This document shows, piece after piece, positions 23,636 to 28,821 of a stretch of DNA of 36,812 nucleotides. Numbering within the stretch: the first letter of the stretch is position 1; every line of letters begins with the position of its first letter. The translations under genes were made by a program, and so were the position numbers. Origin of the DNA: a virus; IMG/VR virus record IMGVR_UViG_3300031239_000007, positions 1-36,812 of that record, one strand, 5' to 3'. Below the pieces are notes generated by a model. That model searched no databases, was not told the DNA's origin, and saw only the letters and a list, made by a program, of their open reading frames with translations.

Positions 23636-23636
23636 G

Positions 23637-23936
23637 TCAGACCCTGATCGCGGCGATCACGTTGCCAAACGGGACGAGCACCCGCTGAATCACGCCAGTC
23701 CGCGCGTCAGGGGCGAGCGAGACCACCAGACACCCGCCGAGCTCGGGGGACTCGGTGATTTCCGCAACCACGGCGCCGCTGGCCACGATTTCCTTGCCGA
23801 CGCGGGCGGTGATGGCCGAGTCGACGAAGCCGTTGACGGCAGAGAACGGGACAGCCTTCACGAACTGGGCGAAGCGGTAGCCGCTGGGCGGGGTGATGGC
23901 GGGGGCGGGGGCGACGACCTTGGGGGCGAGTTTCAT
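23637..23936 (-). CDS. Small protein before terminase, unknown
   Basis: 99 residues from the ATG at 23936 (MKLAPKVVAPAPAITPPSGY); the upstream in-frame extension lies inside the preceding gene. The body is beta-like, with AVVAEITESPELGGCLVVSL and IQRVLVPFGNVIAAIRV, resembling a small SH3- or OB-like barrel. ATGA coupling links it to the acetyltransferase-like gene above, and one base separates it from the small terminase gene below. No function can be assigned. Confidence 0.5.
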   Translation of the reverse strand: MKLAPKVVAPAPAITPPSGYRFAQFVKAVPFSAVNGFVDSAITARVGKEIVASGAVVAEITESPELGGCLVVSLAPDARTGVIQRVLVPFGNVIAAIRV

Positions 23937-24382
23937 GGGGTGCCTTTCGGGAGTGCTTCGAGGATTCGGAACGGGGTGAAAAACACGCGATAGCGCCGAC
24001 GCGCCAGCCTGAGGGCGTTCGGGTTGCCGAGAATGACCTCGACGTTCTGGCCTTCGCGGATGCCAGCGGCTTCGCGTAGTGCCCGCCACGCCCCGCGCTC
24101 GCGGTAGGCGGGCTTCACATAGGCGAACGCCACAACGTCCGTCCCTGAGCGAATGGCGAAGCCACAGACCTCGTCGGTAAGGTCGGGGTCGACCGGGGTT
24201 GCCACGTCGACCTGCCAGTCAGGCGAACGCGTCCAGAACCCGACGGCATCGCCCACGGACTTGGCGAGCACGTCACGGGGAACGCCATGGAAGAACCCGT
24301 TCAGGAGCGCCTGGTGGAAGCACACCCCGTGCACGAGCGCGGCGTCGTCGGGTCGGAACGGGCGGACGGTGAATTCACTCAC
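23933..24382 (-). CDS. GNAT-like acyltransferase
   Basis: 149 residues from a GTG at 24382 that overlaps the previous gene by 8 nt. The opening FTVRPFRPDDAALVHG is the usual first strand and helix of GNAT enzymes. CGFAIRSGTDVVAFAYVKPA fits strands 3-4 before the acetyl-CoA site. After it comes YRERGAWRALREAAGI, where a typical R/Q-x-x-G-x-G/A loop is replaced by RERGAW. A terminal NPNALRLARRRYRVFFTP matches the C-terminal strand with its aromatic pair. The substrate is unknown. Acetyltransferase-like proteins occur near packaging genes in other phages. The altered CoA loop leaves open a binding-only role. Confidence 0.6.
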   Translation of the reverse strand: MSEFTVRPFRPDDAALVHGVCFHQALLNGFFHGVPRDVLAKSVGDAVGFWTRSPDWQVDVATPVDPDLTDEVCGFAIRSGTDVVAFAYVKPAYRERGAWRALREAAGIREGQNVEVILGNPNALRLARRRYRVFFTPFRILEALPKGTP

Positions 24383-24746
24383 GGATGCCAACTTCCCGGC
24401 GGAATGCCGCCACGGTTGCAGTGTCGAACCCATGGCCACAACCTGTGACCCGGCGGATGTCGCGGTAGGACCTGCCCTCCGCGTGGAGCTCGAGAACCTG
24501 GCGTTGCCGCGGGGACCACCGCTGCGTGAACGACGGCGCATGCATGGCCGCTAGGAGGAGGTCGTGGTACTCGGCAGAGCGCAACCAGTGCCCGTTACCC
24601 TCCATGAGCGTTACCGGGTCCACGCCGCGCTGAGGGCCGACGGTGCGCAGCCTGCCCGATGGGTCCTCGTGGTCGTCGAACCCGTCGTCTTTGAGCCGCT
24701 GGCGCCATTCCGCGGCGAGGGCTGGCGGTGGGCGCCTCATGGTCAT
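24375..24746 (-). CDS. HTH protein, sigma-70 region 4-like
   Basis: 123 residues. The C-terminal half reads WSPRQRQVLELHAEGRSYRD followed by IRRVTGCGHG, close to sigma-factor region 4 and LuxR-type helix-turn-helix spacing (R-Q-R-x-V-L-x-L, then G-x-S-Y-x-x-I). The N-terminal part is charged and helical, with GHWLRSAEYHDLLLAAMHA. It is coupled by overlaps to the zinc-knuckle gene above and the GNAT gene below. It may act as a late transcription activator, or as the DNA-recognition part of packaging. Both are inference. Confidence 0.55.
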   Translation of the reverse strand: MTMRRPPPALAAEWRQRLKDDGFDDHEDPSGRLRTVGPQRGVDPVTLMEGNGHWLRSAEYHDLLLAAMHAPSFTQRWSPRQRQVLELHAEGRSYRDIRRVTGCGHGFDTATVAAFRREVGIRE

Positions 24747-24913
24747 GACTGACCCCGTGCCACTAGGCGCGTGGCCAACGCGTGGAGTTCACGCGGTCCG
24801 AGTTCCCCGAGCGCCCAATTCGCTGTCTCGCACCAGAAGGCCCCGGGCGCAAAGAGCACGGCCCGACAGAGCACGGGAAAACACAGTCGGCACGGCCGGG
24901 GCTGCGGAATCAC
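24743..24913 (-). CDS. Zinc-knuckle microprotein
   Basis: 56 residues from a GTG at 24913, with GGAG 9 nt upstream inside the 3' end of the gene before. Four cysteines (8, 11, 16, 28) are arranged C-x2-C-x4-C-x11-C in PCRLCFPVLCRAVLFAPGAF then WCETANW, fitting one zinc site. The C-terminus is helical (LHALATRLVARG). The gene starts 3 nt after the lysozyme-like stop and ends in an ATGA overlap with the HTH gene, so it exactly fills the gap. Single-zinc microproteins often bind nucleic acid or RNA polymerase; here that is a guess. Confidence 0.6.
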   Translation of the reverse strand: MIPQPRPCRLCFPVLCRAVLFAPGAFWCETANWALGELGPRELHALATRLVARGQS

Positions 24914-24916
24914 GAC

Positions 24917-25531
24917 CTACGCTCCCTCGGGCGCCCCGAAGTACCGGGGGATTGCGTGGTCAGGCAGCGGTGGCTTCTCGGCCGCCAGGGTGAACAGGCG
25001 CTGAAGCTCGGCCTGCCGAAACGACTCGCCCGGGATGGACAGGATGCGTGAGCACTGCTTCCAGTCGCGCATGTCGGCCGCCATGGCGAGGTCGGTGGAG
25101 ACGCCAGGCCCGAACATGGTCAGGTCCAACAGCGCGAGGCTGGCGCCGCCAGGGAACGAATCGAACGCCGTGCCGAATCGCGAGGCCCGCCGGCAGTCCG
25201 CCAGAGCCGCGCTGAACTGCGCCTCGAAGGTCTGTTGGAGACCGGCATCGGTCAGCCGCACGCGCGTGAGCTTCGCCTGGCCCGTGTGGCGGGCCTTCGG
25301 GGGGCGACCGGCTGGAAACTTGACGTGAGCGATTTTCGTCCACGCGGCCTTGACCTCGTCCTCCTCGGCTGGAGCACCTGCGGTCGTGACCCACGGCAGG
25401 CACTCGGCGTGCTGCGCCTCGGGCAGCTTGTAGCCAAGCCCCACGTAGACGTGCCCGTCGACGCCCTGCCACATATGGCGTGTCGCGACCCTGTGTCTCG
25501 TTGCGAGGTCGAAGCTGTAATCGGTTCTCAT
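24917..25531 (-). CDS. T4-lysozyme-fold protein lacking the catalytic triad
   Basis: 204 residues from the ATG at 25531, with GGGGTGA upstream. Residues around GVDGHVYVGLGYKL align with the T4-lysozyme active-site hairpin, and AFDSFPGGASLALLDLTMFG, then MRDWKQCSRIL, then AELQRLFTLA, align with its C-terminal helices. By that alignment T4 Glu11, Asp20 and Thr26 correspond to Arg, Gly and Tyr here. It may be a catalytically dead relative used as a structural or binding protein, or an endolysin with relocated residues. A 70-residue insert (KFPAGRPPKARH region) separates the halves. There is no signal peptide. No other endolysin candidate was found in the window. Confidence 0.5.
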   Translation of the reverse strand: MRTDYSFDLATRHRVATRHMWQGVDGHVYVGLGYKLPEAQHAECLPWVTTAGAPAEEDEVKAAWTKIAHVKFPAGRPPKARHTGQAKLTRVRLTDAGLQQTFEAQFSAALADCRRASRFGTAFDSFPGGASLALLDLTMFGPGVSTDLAMAADMRDWKQCSRILSIPGESFRQAELQRLFTLAAEKPPLPDHAIPRYFGAPEGA

Positions 25532-25535
25532 ACGT

Positions 25536-25958
25536 TCACCCCTGCCTGTTTCGTGCGGTATGCGCCCGCCTCGGCTTTGCAGGCGGCAGGGGGGCCTGGA
25601 GCGCGAGAACCGCCTTTTGGTAATCCTTCCCGCTAAATTCATTCCCCTTCACGGGAAGAACCACCCCATTTGGTGCTACCTGACGGTCAGCCTTGCGCGA
25701 GCCCTTGATCGGGGTGACCTCGGGGACCGCCGCCGGAATGGCGTGTTGCGCGGCCTGTGCAGCGGCCGCCTCCGTGGCAACCTGGGCACGGGCCTTCTCG
25801 AGAGCCTCCGCCTCCACCTTGCGCGTAGCCTCGGCCGCCGCGCGCTTGGCGTGGACCTTCTCGACCTCCGCCTTGAGGGCATCGGGGTGGACGAGGCCGA
25901 TCAGTGCCTCGACGATGATCGACATGGAGTTGAAGACGCTGAGTTGCTCGTCGGTCAT
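25536..25958 (-). CDS. Coiled-coil protein, unknown
   Basis: 140 residues (MTDEQLSVFNSMSIIVEALI). A short N-terminal helix is followed by an Ala/Glu/Lys coiled coil over about residues 28-72 (EVEKVHAKRAAAEATRKVEA). A Pro/Val linker follows, then a basic region with KGNEFSGKDYQKAVLALQAP and an Arg-rich end. No cysteines or membrane segments. It lies 4 nt before the lysozyme-like gene and could be a structural partner. No family is recognised. Confidence 0.5.
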   Translation of the reverse strand: MTDEQLSVFNSMSIIVEALIGLVHPDALKAEVEKVHAKRAAAEATRKVEAEALEKARAQVATEAAAAQAAQHAIPAAVPEVTPIKGSRKADRQVAPNGVVLPVKGNEFSGKDYQKAVLALQAPLPPAKPRRAHTARNRQG

Positions 25959-25960
25959 GG

Positions 25961-26155
25961 CTACTTCCGCACCGCGGCCGTGAACGCATTAGCAACGCCC
26001 TCGGCGAACAGCCTCGTATCGAGACCTGCGACGGTCGCCAGGACCATGGGCGTCTCGACGGTGAAGCGAAGTTTTCCCGGGGCCGATCCAGGGAAGACGC
26101 TGATGATGATGGAGTCGCGCGTGGCGGATGTCAGAATCTCGATTTCTGGGGTCAT
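25961..26155 (-). CDS. Small protein, unknown
   Basis: 64 residues from the ATG at 26155 (MTPEIEILTSATRDSIIISV), which overlaps the previous stop as ATGA. It alternates strands and turns (GKLRFTVETPMVLATVAG) and ends in a short helix (ANAFTAAVRK). No signal or membrane segment. Its place in a chain of overlapping small genes supports it being real, but no function can be assigned. Confidence 0.5.
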   Translation of the reverse strand: MTPEIEILTSATRDSIIISVFPGSAPGKLRFTVETPMVLATVAGLDTRLFAEGVANAFTAAVRK

Positions 26156-26301
26156 TGGTTTCCTTTGTGCTGAGGGTTGACTGGCCGACAGAGGCAAGGC
26201 GGAAGCGATACGAGGCTCATGGCCGTGGGCACCCACGCCAGGAAAGCGATGTGGCAGTTGCGGCGAGCGGCGGCGCGGCGCTGCTTTGTGCTACGCCTCA
26301 T
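26152..26301 (-). CDS. Small basic membrane-associated protein
   Basis: 49 residues from the ATG at 26301. A strongly basic N-terminus (MRRSTKQRRAAARRN) is followed by one hydrophobic stretch (IAFLAWVPTAMSLVSLPP) with two nearby cysteines and a polar end. The charge layout suggests a single inner-membrane segment with the N-terminus inside. It overlaps its neighbours by 11 nt upstream and 4 nt downstream. The start is the best ATG; the longer frame is shadow sequence. Confidence 0.4.
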   Translation of the reverse strand: MRRSTKQRRAAARRNCHIAFLAWVPTAMSLVSLPPCLCRPVNPQHKGNQ

Positions 26302-26431
26302 CGGTGTCCCTCTGCTTCCGGTATTCGCGCGTGGCGCTCGCCAGGAGCACGGTGACGATGCCGACGCCCCCACCGACCACCAGGAGCGCCGCGGGCAGCG
26401 CCCACGCGATGACGACGTCGGCGAGACTCAC
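26291..26431 (-). CDS. Small single-pass membrane protein
   Basis: 46 residues from a GTG at 26431 (GTGA overlap with the upstream gene). One clear membrane segment (VVIAWALPAALLVVGGGVGI and four more residues) is followed by a charged tail (ATREYRKQRDTDEA). The layout fits a small holin-type or spanin-partner protein near the lysozyme-fold gene, but cannot separate those options. The longer in-frame reading above 26431 is a shadow of the next gene. Confidence 0.5.
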   Translation of the reverse strand: MSLADVVIAWALPAALLVVGGGVGIVTVLLASATREYRKQRDTDEA

Positions 26432-26700
26432 GCGGTCACCGGGCGCTGCTGCTTCATGCCGATGGACTTCGTGCGCACCTGGTTGCGGGCGCGGCACTCG
26501 GGGCACGTGACCTTGCCGCTGGCGTAGTGGAACGGTACAGGCTCCGCCAAGGTGAACGACGTGCGCCTCCAGCCACACCGGGCGACGTCGCTGTCAGGGT
26601 TCACCCGGGAGTGAATGACCACCGGGTCGGCGTCCTTACGCACCCGAAGGCACACGGGGCGCTCTATGTTCCCCAGTGAGCTCACCATCGAGTAACTCAC
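26428..26700 (-). CDS. Zinc-ribbon-like small protein
   Basis: 90 residues from a GTG at 26700 (VSYSMVSSLGNIERPVCLRV), GTGA-coupled to the gene above. Cysteines occur at PVCLRV, ARCGW and CPEC (a C-x2-C knuckle), separated by a beta-like stretch, with HSR and HY histidines available. This fits a zinc ribbon that binds nucleic acid or a protein. The C-terminus is basic (RNQVRTKSIGMKQQ). An alternative start is the ATG five codons in. Function unknown. Confidence 0.5.
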   Translation of the reverse strand: MSYSMVSSLGNIERPVCLRVRKDADPVVIHSRVNPDSDVARCGWRRTSFTLAEPVPFHYASGKVTCPECRARNQVRTKSIGMKQQRPVTA

Positions 26701-26975
26701 TTGGCCACTCCCGAGCGCAGGCAAGCGTTCAGGGCCTTGACGCGGGAGATGTGGGCATCGAGCCGCGCGTCACTCTGCGCCTGCTCCAAGATGCGAGCCG
26801 CACGGGCCGCGCCGGCCGCCTTGGCCTTGGCGCAGTCGCACACAGGCTGTGGCAGCCCGACGGTGACCTCGAGTTTGTGCCAGTCGCGCATCCGCACACC
26901 CGGGAGGCGAAACGCCAGCCACAGAGCGACGAGGGAGCTCCCGAATAGGAGCGACATGCCCACGGCGGCGATCAT
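26697..26975 (-). CDS. N-terminally anchored protein, inner-spanin-like
   Basis: 92 residues. An N-terminal membrane segment (AVGMSLLFGSSLVALWLAFR) is followed by a soluble domain with VCDC, then helical heptads (AARAARILEQAQSDARLDAH) and a C-terminal cysteine. This topology (uncleaved anchor, then charged helical periplasmic domain) is that of Rz-type inner spanins. No nested or following outer-spanin lipoprotein is visible in this cluster, so the call is tentative. It could also be a membrane protein of the early region. ATGA coupling links it to the gene upstream. Confidence 0.4.
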   Translation of the reverse strand: MIAAVGMSLLFGSSLVALWLAFRLPGVRMRDWHKLEVTVGLPQPVCDCAKAKAAGAARAARILEQAQSDARLDAHISRVKALNACLRSGVAK

Positions 26976-27136
26976 CGGCGCGCCTCCGCCAGAACCGCGC
27001 CCTGGAACTCGAAGAGCCCCTGGGAGACGCGGTCGCCGGCGGCGGCGAGCTGGTCGAGGAGGAACTGTCGCCCCTCGCGCTCGATATGGGTGGCAGGGAC
27101 GGGCGGGGGAGCGGGCGGTCGGGTCGTGGGGTTCAT
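26972..27136 (-). CDS. First small gene of the leftward operon
   Basis: 54 residues from the ATG at 27136 with GGAAGG upstream. A Pro-rich N-terminus (MNPTTRPPAPPPVPATHIER) leads to one helix (FLLDQLAAAGDRVSQGLFEF). No membrane segment. It is the first gene after the divergent control region at 27137-27265, so its promoter probably drives the whole small-gene chain and perhaps the late operon. Function unknown. Confidence 0.5.
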   Translation of the reverse strand: MNPTTRPPAPPPVPATHIEREGRQFLLDQLAAAGDRVSQGLFEFQGAVLAEARR

Positions 27137-27265
27137 GGGGTGCCTTCCGTTGGGGTTGCTACGAAACTTGCTACTCACCCACTATGAGGCATGCCACGGG
27201 CGCAAAGTGCCCAACAACCTGTCGATTTCGGACCCCTTCTCCCTGGAAGATGCTACTGTTAATGC
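27137..27265. promoter_or_regulatory. Divergent control region with 17-bp element and GCTAC motifs
   Basis: 129 bp between the leftward and rightward genes. It holds one copy of GCAAAGTGCCCAACAAC (27202-27218), oriented toward the leftward gene. It also has two direct TTGCTAC repeats 12 bp apart (27156-27162, 27168-27174) and AGATGCTACTGT at 27248-27259, shared with the 12.2-kb region. This is a good candidate for the early promoter-operator switch. Confidence 0.55.
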
Positions 27266-28336
27266 ATGGGAACGAAGCAGACCGCACAGACTCTCGGCTC
27301 AAGGATCGACGAGGTTCTTGGCCACGGACTCTCTGACCAGGACTCCTCGGTCATGAAGACCACCCGCGACCTACCTGACGCCAAGGCCAAGCTTCTGGCG
27401 ATGCGCGACCTCTGCCACCGCCTGGACGACCCGGCGGAGGCCTGGGGCGGGGAGCTGCGCTCCATGAGAGAGCGGCCTGGGATTGAGGGAGTAGGTAAGA
27501 AGGGCGGTCGCCCCGTGCCAGACCACTCCATGGTCCAAGCGCGCGTCCTCGCCTCCTACGAGGCCGCTGGGGACGCATGGATTGAGGCATGGAGGCTAGA
27601 TGTCGTGGCACTGCGGGCGTCGTCGCCGTTCCCAAATGACAAGAGGTTCACGCCGCCGCGCCGGATCATCGAGTCTCGCAAGGATGTTTGCGGGTCGCGC
27701 AAGGACGCCTGCGACGAGCGCGAGAACACCCCGCTTCCGGATGCCACGGCGCTCGCCCATGCTGGCTACGTCGTCGCTCCACGCAAGGACGCGAAGATTG
27801 CCGCCGCAGCGCAGATTGCTGGGTGGGCCTGCGGCTACATCGTCACGCCGAAAAGCGCACGGAACGCCGTCGCTAATGGCTCTGTGGCACTCGTGGCGGG
27901 CCGCCAGGGCGCGTTCATCAAGCGCTGGGAGTCGGGCGTCCTGACCTGGGCTCGCTCATTCAACGCCGCCTCCGCCATCTACGGAGACTCGAAGGCGCTC
28001 GCCGCAGTTGGGGAATGCCCTGGGCTATCGCCGATGTTCATTGGCAAGGCGCTCGGGGCCGAACTTCTGGACCTGCCGCTAGACGGCGTCGAGGTCGAGG
28101 TCGAGCCGATGACCGTGGACGACAGGCTCCCACGGGAGGCTCAAGACGTCCTGGCCAGGCTGGACAGCGCTTCGCAGAGCCTGCACGGCGTGTCGCAGCG
28201 CCTGGGGGCCTTGTCGACCGCGGTCGCGATCCTCAACGGCGACGCGCACAATCCACACGGACGGGTGCTGTCCGCGGAGGAGTGCGCAATCATCGACGAG
28301 GGCCGGGCCGAGATGGCCGCCGCCGGCATCAAATAG
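27266..28336 (+). CDS. Orphan early-region protein, unknown
   Basis: 356 residues (MGTKQTAQTLGSRIDEVLGH). The N-terminal 130 residues are helical and charged. A basic cysteine-containing stretch repeats SRKD (IIESRKDVCGSRKDACDERE). The centre looks globular (GYIVTPKSARNAVANGSVAL, GRQGAFIKRWESGVLTWARS) and the C-terminus is a helical region with LARLDSASQSLHGVSQRLGA. No known domain is recognised. The start lacks a clear ribosome site, so it may be translated from a very short leader. It is the only gene on its transcript, with its own control region before it and a strong terminator after it, which suggests a dedicated regulatory role. Confidence 0.6.
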   Translation: MGTKQTAQTLGSRIDEVLGHGLSDQDSSVMKTTRDLPDAKAKLLAMRDLCHRLDDPAEAWGGELRSMRERPGIEGVGKKGGRPVPDHSMVQARVLASYEAAGDAWIEAWRLDVVALRASSPFPNDKRFTPPRRIIESRKDVCGSRKDACDERENTPLPDATALAHAGYVVAPRKDAKIAAAAQIAGWACGYIVTPKSARNAVANGSVALVAGRQGAFIKRWESGVLTWARSFNAASAIYGDSKALAAVGECPGLSPMFIGKALGAELLDLPLDGVEVEVEPMTVDDRLPREAQDVLARLDSASQSLHGVSQRLGALSTAVAILNGDAHNPHGRVLSAEECAIIDEGRAEMAAAGIK

Positions 28337-28351
28337 CACTCGACCGCCACC

Positions 28352-28389
28352 ACAGGGCCCCCGCGACCACACGGTTTCGGGGGCCCTGT
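28352..28389 (+). terminator. Strong hairpin terminator after the orphan gene
   Basis: Perfect 12-bp stem ACAGGGCCCCCG/CGGGGGCCCTGT (28352-28363 with 28378-28389) and a 14-nt loop, 15 nt after the stop codon. T-containing but not pure T sequence follows (TGCGTCGCG). It would also block leftward transcripts coming from the primase side. Confidence 0.75.
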
Positions 28390-28405
28390 TGCGTCGCGCA
28401 ATTGT

Positions 28406-28742
28406 TGTTACAAGCGTAACAGCCCGGCTGCCGGCACAACGTGTTCAGTGGTAACGCGGGTGGTCGGCAAAGTTTACCGGGGCAAAACGCCCCAGTAGTG
28501 TCGCGCCTCGGGGAGTCGCCGGTAGGCTTCAGGGGGCCGTTCTCTTCCTCAACGTTGGAATCATTGGGGAATACGCCAAAGGGAGCGTCCGAACAGCCCG
28601 GATGCCTACATTGCCCACACGCTCTGTAACCTCAGATGGGGTTACAGGTGCCCTTTTCCAGGAAACCCCCTATAGAAAAACCCCCCTTTTTCTAGTAGAG
28701 AAGGTTGTAAAAAGGCCGTTTGTAACCTCATATTGGGTTACA
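28406..28742. other. Candidate replication origin
   Basis: Part of the 485-bp gene-free stretch 28337-28821 between convergent genes. Two 22-bp dyads, TGTAACC-N8-GGTTACA, lie at 28625-28646 and 28721-28742. Exactly midway is the perfect hairpin TAGAAAAA-C6-TTTTTCTA (28673-28694): the dyad centres are 28635.5 and 28731.5 and the hairpin centre is 28683.5. A further palindrome TGTTAC-AAGC-GTAACA is at 28406-28421 and GGGGC-AAAAC-GCCCC at 28479-28493. A-tracts are rare elsewhere in this GC-rich genome. It lies beside the primase-helicase gene, as in P4-type replicons. The rest of the gap holds no gene I can support. Confidence 0.6.
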
Positions 28743-28769
28743 CCCTGGCGTCCTCCGGTCCCCAGACGC

Positions 28770-28797
28770 AAAAAAGCCACCCGGGTTAGGGGTGGCT
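28770..28797 (-). terminator. Rho-independent terminator of the primase-helicase gene
   Basis: Leftward hairpin AGCCACCC/GGGTGGCT (28775-28782 with 28790-28797), followed in the leftward RNA by six U (28770-28775). It lies 25 nt after the stop codon and ends the leftward primase transcript before the origin-like region. Confidence 0.85.
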
Positions 28798-28821
28798 CCA
28801 GTGCTACTGCCTGGCGTTCGG

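Noticed and set aside
28441-28629. A 62-codon plus-strand frame in the origin region
   Set aside because: Its composition is unlike the neighbouring proteins, it has no ribosome site, and it is crossed by hairpins.
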